DNA of 64,000 nt from JALYGY01 sp963800975 (GTDB taxonomy: Bacteria; Actinomycetota; Rubrobacteria; Rubrobacterales; Rubrobacteraceae). The notes under the pieces were generated by a model. The model saw nothing but the letters and a program-made list of their open reading frames with translations. It was not told where the DNA came from and searched no databases. The position numbers and the translations under genes are program-made. Of the stretch, positions 16,954 through 25,415 are shown in pieces. The first letter of the stretch is position 1; the number at the start of each line of letters is the position of its first letter. The stretch lies in contig CAWDDB010000014.1 of the NCBI GenBank assembly GCA_963800975.1, positions 496,001 to 560,000 of the forward strand. Direction: 5' to 3'.

Positions 16954-17433
16954 GTGGAAGAGCAGATAAGGTCCGAGATCCTCAAGACGATCCCTTACGG
17001 CTTTTACATCACCGGCGTCGTTGGCTCCGATGGCGAGATGAACGGCTTCACCACGTGCTGGGTCTCTCAGGTCTCCTTCGACCCACAACAGATCGTCCTC
17101 GCCGTGCGCAAAGACCAGCACACGCACGAACTGATCGAGGCCTCCGGCGTGTTTTCGCTGAACTTCCTCGACACCGAGCAGGAGGACCTCGCCCGCAGGT
17201 TTACCGAGCCGCTGCGGCACGAGGACGGTCTGGTTGGCGGCTCGGCTTACGCCACCGGGGAGACCGGCGCTCCTCTTTTCGAGGAGGCTTTCGCCCACCT
17301 GGAGTGCAAGGTCGTTGGCAAGCTGGAGGCCGGAGACCACACCGTCTACCTCGGCGACGTCGTAGCCGTAAACCTCAAACGGCCCGCCGACATCCTCACC
17401 GACCTGGACACCCCCATGGAGTACGGAGGCTGA
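16954..17433 (+). CDS. Flavin reductase family protein
   Basis: This 159-residue protein has the split-barrel FMN-binding fold of flavin reductases. The segment SEILKTIPYGFYITGVVGSD and MNGFTTCWVSQVSFDPQQIV contain the conserved Thr/Ser-Pro-type FMN-phosphate contacts, and VFSLNFLDTEQEDLA and HTVYLGDVVAV are also family-like. Such proteins reduce FMN with NAD(P)H or act as flavoredoxins; the partner is not evident. GTG start with GAAGGAG upstream, inside the shared repeat leader. Confidence 0.88.
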   Translation: MEEQIRSEILKTIPYGFYITGVVGSDGEMNGFTTCWVSQVSFDPQQIVLAVRKDQHTHELIEASGVFSLNFLDTEQEDLARRFTEPLRHEDGLVGGSAYATGETGAPLFEEAFAHLECKVVGKLEAGDHTVYLGDVVAVNLKRPADILTDLDTPMEYGG

Positions 17434-17513
17434 GCGTTACCCTCGACTAAAGGTTCTCGCCGAACAGCCGAAAAGGTCTCTAGCGAAGATCAAACCACGC
17501 GAGAGACGAGGGG

Positions 17514-17936
17514 ATGCTTCACCGCATCGCGTACCACCCGGAAGAGGCGCAACCAACGCGAAGAGGCGAGCGAGGGTTCACGTTGATCGAGCTGCTCGTG
17601 GTCGTGATCATAGTAGGAATCCTCGCGGCCATCGCGGTCCCGGTCTTCCTAGCCCAGCGCGACGGCGCCAGGGAGGCAGCCGCCGAGAGCGACCTGCGAA
17701 ACGGCGCGGCGGCGGCCACGGCTTGTGCCTCGGCCAACAACGGCTCGTACGCCTCCTGTGATGAGGCCGCGCTCACGGGAACCTTCGGGTGGAATCAGAC
17801 GGTCGGGGTGGACTCAGAGGTCGTCACCAACGCCGCGGCACGATGGGTCGCCAGGTCGCAACACAGCCAGGGGGGACGCGCTTTCACCTTCGACTCGGAC
17901 GACGGGAGGGTGACGCCGCTAGCGGCGAGGTTCTGA
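17514..17936 (+). CDS. Type IV pilin-like protein
   Basis: A 140-residue prepilin with a long leader (about 21 residues ending RRGERG) and cleavage before FTLIELLVVVIIVGILAA, the canonical N-methylated Phe and Glu5. The helix is followed by PVFLAQRDGAREAAAESDLR, as in actinobacterial and Gram-positive PilA-like pilins. The small globular domain has a Cys pair (ATACASANNGSYASCDEA), probably a disulfide. It is likely a major pilin or structural pseudopilin used with the minor-pilin cluster 3 kb away. Confidence 0.88.
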   Translation: MLHRIAYHPEEAQPTRRGERGFTLIELLVVVIIVGILAAIAVPVFLAQRDGAREAAAESDLRNGAAAATACASANNGSYASCDEAALTGTFGWNQTVGVDSEVVTNAAARWVARSQHSQGGRAFTFDSDDGRVTPLAARF

Positions 17937-17951
17937 GCCCAGGCAACAAGA

Positions 17952-17997
17952 AGCGGACCGGTGGTTGGTACGGAGGGGGGATAACCACCGGCCCGCT
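17952..17997 (+). terminator. Long hairpin after the pilin gene
   Basis: AGCGG-A-CCGGTGGTT pairs with AACCACCGG-C-CCGCT (14 bp with one mismatch, about 16-nt loop), starting 15 nt after the pilin stop. It lacks a strong U-tract, so it could be a terminator or a stabilising 3' hairpin. Confidence 0.5.
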
Positions 17998-18319
17998 CCC
18001 CTTCGATTACGCACCGAACCCCTCAAAGTTGCGGGCACGCAAAAAGCCGGACCGACCAGGTGGTGGTGGGAAAGCCGCGTCGACCCGGCTCGATTCGAAC
18101 GTGGATCACCCTACCGGCGCGGATCCAGAACTCAGGCTCCTCCCTTTCGGACAGATACCGGGTGTCGATGCCCAGCCCGGTCCGGTCGGTTCTGCTCGGG
18201 GGATACCCTAATCGTTACGCGCGAGGTTTCAAGCGCGCTCAAAGAGCACGCAGGACGCCAGGAAGGAAGGCGCGGTGACTACCTCAGAGGGCCTTCTCGG
18301 ACGGGGTGGCGGGGTCCGC
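17998..18319. other. Intergenic region with no supported gene
   Basis: The minus strand holds a roughly 60-codon open stretch (about 18002-18206) of coding-like composition with no ATG, GTG or TTG near its N-terminal end. A possible relic of a gene; function unknown. Confidence 0.35.
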
Positions 18320-18541
18320 TCAGCCGGCCTTCTTGGCGACCCCAAGTACCTCGCGGACGCGGCGCCCATCGCGGTGCCCGCGATAGTAAGCGAGCCGATC
18401 GAGATACTCGGTCCAGGCGGCCAGGTTGGCGTTGGCCACGAAGGTCTCCGGCGGTCCGAAACGGCCGTCCTCCCAGCCACTCCGGTAGGCCGGATCTCCT
18501 CGACGAATCTCCGCTGGTTCGGCGGATCTCTCCCGGATCAT
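18320..18541 (-). CDS. Small hypothetical protein (PAYRSGWEDGRFGPP motif)
   Basis: This 73-residue basic protein has an ATG preceded by GGGAGGGG, a strong ribosome-binding site. It contains RRGDPAYRSGWEDGRFGPPE, then a predicted helix (LAAWTEYLDRLAYYRGH) and a Lys-rich C-terminus. No family is recognised. An AT-rich, promoter-like stretch lies upstream between this gene and the FIST gene. Confidence 0.6.
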   Translation of the reverse strand: MIRERSAEPAEIRRGDPAYRSGWEDGRFGPPETFVANANLAAWTEYLDRLAYYRGHRDGRRVREVLGVAKKAG

Positions 18542-18733
18542 CGTTGCCCCTCCCGGATGCTTCTTACGCTTACCCGTATATAAGCACAACGGTTTCGTGA
18601 ATGGAAGACTTTTCTTAACGAAATCCAACAAAAGTTACAAGACCGCCATATATTGGGCCGCCGGAAATGTTACACCTGATACGTTGTGTTTTCCTGAGGT
18701 TCTAGAGCGCGTTGCGGAGGGGTCGGATCTCTA

Positions 18734-19924
18734 CTACGCGCGGTCTTGGGGCCGGAACATCCCGAAGGAGGACGTATAGCCGTGCAGGAAGGTGCTATCG
18801 CCGACGGGTCCGAACTCGCCGTTGCAGAAGAACCCGCCCACCGGCACCTCGCCGAGGTGTTCCCGGAAGATGCCGGTATCGACGTTGGGGCGGCCGTAGA
18901 GGCCCTCTCCGCGACCGAGGCAGGAGAAGAGGAGGGCTCCGGAGGGGTCTCGGGCGCTGGATGAGGTCTTCTCGAACCTATCCAGCAAGGCGTGGAGTTC
19001 CAGGGCGGAGGACTCCGCGTCGCGCAGGTGGAACCGGACTCGCATACCCACTTGCAGGTGCTCCCCGACGGCGACGGCGCCTCGGTGCGGGTCGACGCCG
19101 ATGAGGTTCCGGATCAGGAAGTCCCCAGCCCCCGGCTCCGCGCTGAACTCGTCCGTCGAGACCCCGACAAAAAGCGCCGTGCTAGCGAGGGCCCGGTCCT
19201 TGGCGTCGAGGGTCGCGAAGAGCCCTTGCAGGACCTCCATGGACGGTCTGTCGTCGAGCTCGTGGAGGAAGTTTCCGTCGCAGCTGGTGACGAGCATCAG
19301 TTCCCCTATGGGACGGCAGCCCTGGGCGACGACGGTGTCCAGGGCGACGTTGCCGCTCAGGGCGACGCCGACCGCGCCCTCGGTGAGGACCTCCCCGTCC
19401 ATGAAAAGTGCGTTCAGCCCGCGGGAGGTTCCCCCGCTCGCGAGGCCCCCGATCTTGGGCGAGCCAGGGAAGGCGTAGTCGAGCCCGGCGAGCAGGGCCT
19501 CGGCGCGAACCGAGAACGGATCGGCGAGCAGCACAAACCGGGGCTCGTCGTCCGCTCGGACGCCGGCCAGACGCTCCCAGGCGTCGGGCGGGCCGTCGAG
19601 GTCTGGCAGGGCGCCGCCCACGTGGAACGGCGTGAGGCGCACGTCGGGGAGGCGCGCGGCCACGAGGGCTACGGCCGGCGCTCGCTCGACCTCCTCCCTA
19701 CCCCCGATTACGCCGCCTCCCGAACAACCGAGGAAGGCCTCCGCTTCCAGGTTGCGGCTCAACAGATCGTGGAGCCGTGGGTGGAACTGGGCGAAGTGAG
19801 GGGTGACGAACGCGAGCGCCAGGGAAACCGGTCCTGGCCCGAGGCGTGCGGCGACGCCTTCGGCGCACTCGAGGACCGCGTCCTCGAACGAGGCCTTGCG
19901 CGATACGGTCGCAGCCCACTTCAC
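18734..19924 (-). CDS. FIST N- and C-domain signal-sensing protein
   Basis: This 396-residue protein matches the FIST architecture. The N-terminal domain (about residues 30-190) includes LGCSGGGVIGG and FPGSPKIGGLASGGT. The C-terminal domain (about 220-375) includes GALLFSCLGRGEGLYG, the GEVPVGGFFCNGEFGP block and the closing STFLHGYTSSF. FIST domains are proposed to sense small ligands such as amino acids, often beside two-component or chemotaxis proteins. Here the domain stands alone and its start (GTG) overlaps the SMI1-like stop (GTGA). Confidence 0.85.
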   Translation of the reverse strand: MKWAATVSRKASFEDAVLECAEGVAARLGPGPVSLALAFVTPHFAQFHPRLHDLLSRNLEAEAFLGCSGGGVIGGREEVERAPAVALVAARLPDVRLTPFHVGGALPDLDGPPDAWERLAGVRADDEPRFVLLADPFSVRAEALLAGLDYAFPGSPKIGGLASGGTSRGLNALFMDGEVLTEGAVGVALSGNVALDTVVAQGCRPIGELMLVTSCDGNFLHELDDRPSMEVLQGLFATLDAKDRALASTALFVGVSTDEFSAEPGAGDFLIRNLIGVDPHRGAVAVGEHLQVGMRVRFHLRDAESSALELHALLDRFEKTSSSARDPSGALLFSCLGRGEGLYGRPNVDTGIFREHLGEVPVGGFFCNGEFGPVGDSTFLHGYTSSFGMFRPQDRA

Positions 19925-20199
19925 AACCTAACCCACCCCCGATTCTCGAAGCCGTAGGCCTCCATGCCGCCATCCGTCCCGAACAGTACGAGACCGGGGA
20001 CGTACCGATCCACCTCGTATCCCTCGTTCATGTAGACGAGATCTTCGATAGGCCAGAGCCGAAGCCGGTTCCCGGCGACCTCGATCTCTCCGCCGTTGGA
20101 CTCCGCCATAAACGCGACGTACTCTTCGGGTAGCGAGACACCGAGGGTTTCCTCCGCTCTCCTGACCGCGCCTCTCCTGGCACCGGGCCCGAAATCCAT
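19921..20199 (-). CDS. SMI1/KNR4-like protein (short)
   Basis: This 92-residue protein resembles the SMI1/KNR4 (SUKH) fold. The core blocks are RRAEETLGVSLPEEYVAFMA, SNGGEI, LWPIEDLVYMNEGYEV and VLFGTDGGMEAYGF. It is shorter than most members (about 130-150) and stops after ENRGWVRL, so the last helices are missing. In many bacteria these proteins are toxin-immunity factors, but no toxin gene is adjacent. It is translationally coupled to the FIST gene. Confidence 0.75.
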   Translation of the reverse strand: MDFGPGARRGAVRRAEETLGVSLPEEYVAFMAESNGGEIEVAGNRLRLWPIEDLVYMNEGYEVDRYVPGLVLFGTDGGMEAYGFENRGWVRL

Positions 20200-20206
20200 G
20201 GCGGCC

Positions 20207-20980
20207 CTAGTTTATACCCGTTCCGGCCTTCTGGCTGGCTGCGAGCCGAGAGCGACGCATCAGCAGGAACACCAGAAGAGTCCCTCCCAGGAGGGCGGGC
20301 AACGTCAGAACGGAGAAGACGGCGACGCCGGTCCAGAAGGCGAGGGCGACGATCGCGCTGTCGAGCAGGCCGGGCGGCGGCGCACCGCGCCATCGTCCAA
20401 CCGCAAGGAGCAGGACCGCCGCGAGCGACCCCGAGAGAAGCCAGCCAGCGTAGTTGGTGAGAGGCACGCCGTAGTAGACGCCGCCCTCGGGCCACACCCA
20501 GAAACCGAGGTCCGCGGCGCCGGGGTCGAGGACGCCATCCATCAGGGTGAGAAGCAGGGCGGAGCCGAGTACCCAGGTCACGCGGCGCCCGGATCCCGCG
20601 CTCCAAGAGGCGGCGACGGCCCCGATCACGAGCGGCGCGTACGAGACGGGCAGGAGGTAGGGAACAAGCCCGAAGAGCTTTCCCCCCAGGGCGTCGCCGT
20701 AGTAGAAGGTGCCGTAGGGCAGGCCGGTGACGACCCCGGTCGTCTCCACCGCGTAGGCGAAGGCCGCGAGGACGAGCAGCGAGAGGGCGGCGCGGCGTGC
20801 CCCGAGATACCGGAAGAGGGCGAGGAAGGAGGGCACGGCGATAACTAAGGTGGAGGCGTAGGATCCCACGCTGGCGCCCGGCACGTCCGGGAAGCGAGCC
20901 GCGAACAAAGCGGCCGCAAAGAACAGGGCGGAGGCGACGATCAGGGGCCGGGGCGTGGCGCGCAGGACCTGCGTAAACAC
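20207..20980 (-). CDS. cruF: CruF-like carotenoid 1,2-hydratase, bacterioruberin pathway
   Basis: A membrane protein of about 257 residues with seven or so helices. The family blocks are LPYGTFYYGD, GLVPYLLPVSYAPLVIGA, LTLMDGVLDPGAADLG, FWVWPEGGVYYGVPLTNYAG. They fit the CruF/DUF422 carotenoid 1,2-hydratase family, including bisanhydrobacterioruberin hydratase, which adds the terminal hydroxyls. The GTG at 20980 is chosen; the divergent elongase gene starts only 49 bp away. Together with the neighbours it would make bacterioruberin, the C50 pigment known from Rubrobacter and haloarchaea. Confidence 0.85.
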   Translation of the reverse strand: MFTQVLRATPRPLIVASALFFAAALFAARFPDVPGASVGSYASTLVIAVPSFLALFRYLGARRAALSLLVLAAFAYAVETTGVVTGLPYGTFYYGDALGGKLFGLVPYLLPVSYAPLVIGAVAASWSAGSGRRVTWVLGSALLLTLMDGVLDPGAADLGFWVWPEGGVYYGVPLTNYAGWLLSGSLAAVLLLAVGRWRGAPPPGLLDSAIVALAFWTGVAVFSVLTLPALLGGTLLVFLLMRRSRLAASQKAGTGIN

Positions 20981-21029
20981 CAGCGTATGGTACCGCAGCC
21001 CGCTGGCGGGCCGCTGGTATATTGGGGTC

Positions 21030-21872
21030 GTGATCTCACGCCTGTTCCACATCGCGCGGCCCGTGCTCTGGATCAACACGGTCGGCCCCGTCGTTGTCGG
21101 CATGTGGCTCTCGGGGTCCTTGTGGAGCTGGGGGGCGCTGCCCATACTCCTCTGGCTCACCCTGCCTTTCAACCTCCTGATCTACGGCGTGAACGACATC
21201 TTCGACCAGGAGACCGACGCGAAGAACCCCAGGAAGGGGACGCTCGAGGGCGCCCGTATAGCCCCGGAAGAGGTGCGTCCGATCTGGCTCGGCGTCCTGT
21301 TCACGAACCTTCCTTTCCTGGCCTACTTCGCGCTCGCGCTGCCGGCGGGCGCGCTCCTGTGGATGGGGCTGTACGCGCTGCTCTTCCTGGGCTACTCGGT
21401 CCCGCCCGCGCGCTTCAAGGCCAGCCCCTACCTGGACTCCCTCAGCAACGCGGCCTACGCCTTCCCGCTGGTCTTCACGCCGCTCGCGCTCTCCGCGCCC
21501 GTCGTGTGGCCGGCCGCCCTGGGCCTGATGTCCTGGAGCGCGGCCAAGCACACCTTCGACGCCGTCCAGGACGTGGACGAAGACAGGAGGGTCGGCATCA
21601 TGACCACGGCGGTTCGCCTCGGGCCCGGGGGCGTGGTTCTCTGGAGCGGAACACTGTGGGCGCTCGCGACCGCGTGCTTCGCGCTGGTCAACGTCCCCGT
21701 CGCGCTCGTCAACGCCGCGATCGCCGGGTACCTGCTCTACGCGCTGTGGAGGGATCCGACGCCCGCGACGGGTCATCGACTCTACAAATTCTCCATCGCC
21801 TTCCCCTACGTGGCCGGTACGGTGGCCGGCGTACAGCTCGTCGCCGCGCTCTCGCTCGGGATGTACCCCTGA
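21030..21872 (+). CDS. UbiA-family lycopene elongase/1,2-hydratase (LyeJ/CrtEb type)
   Basis: This prenyltransferase of about 280 residues has eight or nine membrane helices. The first Asp-rich motif is NDIFDQETDAKNPRKGTLEG; the second appears as DAVQDVDEDRRVGIMTTAV. Both bind Mg-diphosphate. This Asp motif and the neighbourhood match lycopene elongases that add C5 units to lycopene, giving the C50 skeleton. A GTG at 21030 begins ISRLFHIARPVLWINTVGP; a 5' extension to 20955 would overlap the divergent hydratase promoter. The desaturase follows with stop overlap. Confidence 0.88.
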   Translation: MISRLFHIARPVLWINTVGPVVVGMWLSGSLWSWGALPILLWLTLPFNLLIYGVNDIFDQETDAKNPRKGTLEGARIAPEEVRPIWLGVLFTNLPFLAYFALALPAGALLWMGLYALLFLGYSVPPARFKASPYLDSLSNAAYAFPLVFTPLALSAPVVWPAALGLMSWSAAKHTFDAVQDVDEDRRVGIMTTAVRLGPGGVVLWSGTLWALATACFALVNVPVALVNAAIAGYLLYALWRDPTPATGHRLYKFSIAFPYVAGTVAGVQLVAALSLGMYP

Positions 21873-23284
21873 GTCGGGTCGTTGTTGTCGGGGGTGGTCT
21901 TGGCGGGCTCGCCGCCGCCGCCCTGCTCGGGCGCGCCGGACACCGGGTGACGCTGCTCGAGGCCAACCCAAGGCTCGGTGGCAAGAGCCGACGCATCGAG
22001 CTCGACGGTCAGCGCGTGGATACCGGCCCCGCCATCGTCACGTTCCCCGCGGTCTGGGACGAGTACCTCAGGCGCTGGGACGGGCTCGGCGGCGGGGACG
22101 GCGAAGCCTCGGGCGTGGCCGGGCTCGAGCTGAAGCGGTTGCCCGAGGTGGGCACCTACTACCACGGGGAGGTGGTCTGCTCGCTCCCCGTGCCCGAGGG
22201 ACATCCCTGGCGGAGCGCGTGGGATCGGTTCGTCGCGCTGCACGGGGGGCTCGGCGCCGATGTCACGAGCCTCCTGACCGCCGACTGGTACGAGCCCGAG
22301 GTTCGCGCGGCCCTGGGGCGGCTTCTGCGCATCTACGGAGCCACGCCGACCACCAGGAGCTACCTGGACGGGCTCGGGTGGATGCCAGACGGGTTGCGCG
22401 AAATCATCGCCATCCACACCCTCAACGCGGGCGTCGGACCGGCCCGGACACCCGCGCTCTACGCGAGCATGCCCGCGATCATGGCGGTGGAGGGGGTGTG
22501 GGTCCCGGAGGGCGGGGTCTACGAGATCGTGCTGGCGCTGGCGAGGCTGGCCCGCGGCAGCGGCGTGGACATCAGGACGGGAGAGCCCGTACGCGAGATC
22601 GAAGCCGGCACGGTACGCACCGCGGAGGGCCGCTACGCGGCAGACGCGGTCGTCAGCGGGCTCGACGCGAGGAGGCTGGAGCAGCTTCTCGGAATCGAAA
22701 GGAAAACGCGGGGGCGGCTCTCCTGCTCCGGGGTGGCGATCTACGCGGCGCTCGACGAGGAGCTGCCCGTGCGCCCCGCGACCCACGGCGTCGTCCTGCC
22801 GTCGGATCCGGCCAGGCTGTACGCGAGCCTGGAGGCAGCCGAGGAGCCGCGGGAGGCGATGGCCTTCGTGGACTACTACCCGCCGGGCGAGCCGTACCCC
22901 AACGGCAAGAGCGTGCTGGCGCTGGGCCTTACCGCGCCGCCCAACGGGCGCGAGTACGGGCTGGAGGACGCCTTCGTCGCCCGGGAGGTCGAACGGGTGT
23001 CGCGCGTGATCGGGCTACCAGGCCCGATCACGGCGTACTTCGGCGAGCACGAGGTGCTGCATCCCCGGTACTTCGGGGCCTGGGGTAGCGCGGGCGGGTC
23101 GCTCTACGGGGCGGTCAGGCCGTTCTGGATGAGCGGACCGCTGCACCGGCCGAGGTACTCGGATCGGAGGCGGCCCTGGCTGTGGCGGGTCGGGGCCTCG
23201 GTGCACCCGGGTGGGGGCATACCGGCGGTGCTGGGCGGCGCCATGATCTGCACGAGCAGGCTGCTCCGGTTTCTGAGTAAATAG
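21869..23284 (+). CDS. Phytoene-desaturase-family enzyme (CrtD/CrtI-like), bacterioruberin pathway
   Basis: A flavoprotein of about 471 residues with the FAD-binding GxGxxG motif in VVVVGGGLGGLAAAALLGRAG. It continues with the ADP-ribose motif VTLLEANPRLGGKSR and the conserved block VDTGPAIVTFPAVWDEYL. The C-terminal dinucleotide-contact region includes SVHPGGGIPAVLGGAM. In bacterioruberin clusters this position encodes a 3,4-desaturase. No ATG, GTG or TTG is available between the prenyltransferase stop and the GxGxxG core. A CTG overlapping that stop (CTGA) is the best start, so coupled or non-canonical initiation is likely. Confidence 0.85.
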   Translation: MSRVVVVGGGLGGLAAAALLGRAGHRVTLLEANPRLGGKSRRIELDGQRVDTGPAIVTFPAVWDEYLRRWDGLGGGDGEASGVAGLELKRLPEVGTYYHGEVVCSLPVPEGHPWRSAWDRFVALHGGLGADVTSLLTADWYEPEVRAALGRLLRIYGATPTTRSYLDGLGWMPDGLREIIAIHTLNAGVGPARTPALYASMPAIMAVEGVWVPEGGVYEIVLALARLARGSGVDIRTGEPVREIEAGTVRTAEGRYAADAVVSGLDARRLEQLLGIERKTRGRLSCSGVAIYAALDEELPVRPATHGVVLPSDPARLYASLEAAEEPREAMAFVDYYPPGEPYPNGKSVLALGLTAPPNGREYGLEDAFVAREVERVSRVIGLPGPITAYFGEHEVLHPRYFGAWGSAGGSLYGAVRPFWMSGPLHRPRYSDRRRPWLWRVGASVHPGGGIPAVLGGAMICTSRLLRFLSK

Positions 23285-23390
23285 CGTGGCTGGCGACCAG
23301 GGAGAGGGACGAACGCTGCCATGAACCTCGGGGACCAGAGCGAGCATTTCGAGATACCCCAGGAGAGTCTCCTACCTCAACTGCGCCTAC

Positions 23391-24461
23391 ATGTCGCCGC
23401 TGCCGCGCTCGGTGCGGGAGGCCGGAGAGAGGGCCGTGGCGCGCAAGTCGCGGCCGTGGGAGATAGCGCCCCCAGACTTTTTCGAGGGTTCGGAGAGATC
23501 GCGCGAACTCTTCGCGCGGCTCGTCGGCGGGGACCCCGACGGCGTAGCCCTCGTCCCCTCGGTCAGCTACGGCGTCGCCGTAGCCGCGGCAAACGTCCGC
23601 GTAAGGGAAGGCCAGAAGATACTGATCCTCGACGACCAGTTTCCCTCGAACGTCTACGCGTGGCGCGAGCTGGCAAAGCGAAGCGGCGCGGAGGTGGCCA
23701 CCGTCCCGCGCCCTTCCGACCACGACTGGACCTCGGCGGCGCTCGAGGTCCTGGACGAGAACACCGCCGTCATAGCCTTGCCGAATTGCCACTGGACCGA
23801 CGGCTCCCTGCTCGACCTGGTCGCCATCGGCGAGCGAGCCAGGGGCGTCGGAGCGGCGCTCGTGGTCGACGCCATCCAGTCCCTCGGCGCGCACCCGTTC
23901 GACGTGAAGGCGGTGCGGCCAGACTTCCTGGTCGCCTCGGCGTACAAGTGGCTGCTCGGGCCCTATGGGTTCGGTTTCCTGTACGCCGGCGAGGGGTGGC
24001 GCGAGGGAGAGCCCATAGAGCACAACTGGATCAACCGCCGCGGCAGCGAGAACTTCTCGGGGCTCGTCAGCTACGAGGACGCTTTCCAACCAGGCGCCAG
24101 GCGCTACGACGTGGGAGAGCGAAGCAACTTCGCCCTGCTCCCGATGGCCAACGAGGCGCTGCGCCAGATCCTCGAGTGGGGCGTCGAGAACGTCTCCGAA
24201 ACCATCGGAGGATTGACGGACCGGATCGAGGCCGAGGCGTTGGGGCACGGCTTCGCGGCCATCCCGGCGCAGAGGCGGGCGCGGCACATGATCGGGCTGA
24301 AGCTCGGTTCCTCCGCCCCAGAAGACCTGGCCGCCAGGCTCGCCGCCGAGAACGTCTTCGTCAGCGTGCGCGGCGGGAGCGTGCGCGTCTCGCCTCACCT
24401 CTACAACACCGAGAGGGACGTGGAACGCCTGTTCGAGGTTCTCGAGCGCGAGCGATCCTGA
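23391..24461 (+). CDS. Class V aminotransferase, N-terminus apparently frameshifted
   Basis: A PLP-dependent fold-type I enzyme of at least 356 residues. The lysine region reads SAYKWLLGPYGFGFLYAGE and the Asp/Gln block is VVDAIQSLGAHPFDVK. The family N-terminal motif (YLNCAYMSPLPRSV) lies upstream in the same frame without a start codon. A good ATG with GGGAG is at 23321 in another frame and reads MNLGDQSEHFEIPQE. A one-base deletion near 23365 would join them. Either an assembly error or a frameshift mutation. Substrate unknown; isopenicillin-epimerase or desulfurase-like families are similar. Confidence 0.8.
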   Translation: MSPLPRSVREAGERAVARKSRPWEIAPPDFFEGSERSRELFARLVGGDPDGVALVPSVSYGVAVAAANVRVREGQKILILDDQFPSNVYAWRELAKRSGAEVATVPRPSDHDWTSAALEVLDENTAVIALPNCHWTDGSLLDLVAIGERARGVGAALVVDAIQSLGAHPFDVKAVRPDFLVASAYKWLLGPYGFGFLYAGEGWREGEPIEHNWINRRGSENFSGLVSYEDAFQPGARRYDVGERSNFALLPMANEALRQILEWGVENVSETIGGLTDRIEAEALGHGFAAIPAQRRARHMIGLKLGSSAPEDLAARLAAENVFVSVRGGSVRVSPHLYNTERDVERLFEVLERERS

Positions 24462-24539
24462 CGCTTTCACAGTGCCCGGTTTGGGGTGAGGGATAGAATC
24501 TGATCGCGGGGCATACCACGCACAAAAGGAGGGACGAGC

Positions 24540-25415
24540 GTGCGCATCGGGCTACAGATTCCGAGCTTCACCTGGCCGGGCGGGGAGATTGGTCCCGGGT
24601 TGGCCGAGATCGGCAGGACGGCGGATCAGGCGGGTTTCGCGAGCCTCTGGGTCATGGACCACTTCTTCCAGATCGGCCCCGTCGGCGAAGTCGACGAGCC
24701 TATGCTCGAGGGTTATAGCGCGCTCAGCTACCTGTCAGCGGTGACCCGGCGGGCCCAGCTCGGGACGCTGGTTACCGGCGTAATCTACCGATACCCGGGT
24801 CTTCTGGTCAAGACCGCCACCACCCTGGACGTGCTCTCGGGCGGGCGGGCGTACCTAGGCATCGGCGCGGGCTGGAACGAGCGCGAGGCCCTGGGTCTCG
24901 GCGTCCCGTTCCCCTCCACACGGGAGCGCTTCGAAAGGCTCGAGGAGGCGCTCCAGATCGCGGACCAGATGTGGTCGGGCAAGGTCGCCCCGTACCAGGG
25001 CACCCACTACCACCTGGAAGAGACGCTCAACAGCCCGCAGGCCCTAAGCAGCCCGCACCCGCCCATCATGATCGGGGGCATGGGCGAGAAGAAGACGCTG
25101 CGGCTGGTCGCCCGGTACGCCGACGCGTGCAACCTCTTCGCCTACGGTGGTGGGGATCTGATCAGGCACAAGCTCGACGTCTTGCGCGGGCATTGCGAGG
25201 ACGTCGAACGCGATTACGAGGAGATCGAGCGCACAGCGCTCGGCACCGTGAACCTGGCCCCGGACGGGATGTCGGAGGACGAGGTGATCGGCTTCTGCCG
25301 CGAGATGAGCGAGGCCGGCATACAGCACCTGATCTTCAACATGCCCAACGTCCACGAAGTAACGCCGCTGGAGGCTTTCGGGGAGAGGATCATCCCGGCC
25401 GTCTCGCAGCTATAG
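24540..25415 (+). CDS. LLM-class F420-dependent oxidoreductase
   Basis: A 291-residue luciferase-like barrel starting at GTG with GGAGG upstream. Blocks include the N-terminal RIGLQIPSFTWPGGEIGPGL, then FASLWVMDHFFQI, YPGLLVKTATTLDVLSGGRA, YLGIGAGWNEREALGLG and PPIMIGGMGEKKTLRLVARY. This set matches TIGR03560-type F420-dependent enzymes of actinobacteria. The substrate is unknown. A TAGAAT box lies about 40 nt upstream. The 3' end overlaps the convergent GNAT gene by 6 nt. Confidence 0.88.
   Translation: MRIGLQIPSFTWPGGEIGPGLAEIGRTADQAGFASLWVMDHFFQIGPVGEVDEPMLEGYSALSYLSAVTRRAQLGTLVTGVIYRYPGLLVKTATTLDVLSGGRAYLGIGAGWNEREALGLGVPFPSTRERFERLEEALQIADQMWSGKVAPYQGTHYHLEETLNSPQALSSPHPPIMIGGMGEKKTLRLVARYADACNLFAYGGGDLIRHKLDVLRGHCEDVERDYEEIERTALGTVNLAPDGMSEDEVIGFCREMSEAGIQHLIFNMPNVHEVTPLEAFGERIIPAVSQL

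Noticed and set aside
18060..18130. Possible tRNA suggested by CGATTCGAAC
   Set aside because: No cloverleaf could be built around the T-loop-like sequence.
20987..21868. Long 5' extension of the desaturase frame
   Set aside because: It lies out of frame over the prenyltransferase gene and has shadow-like Arg/Pro/Ala composition.
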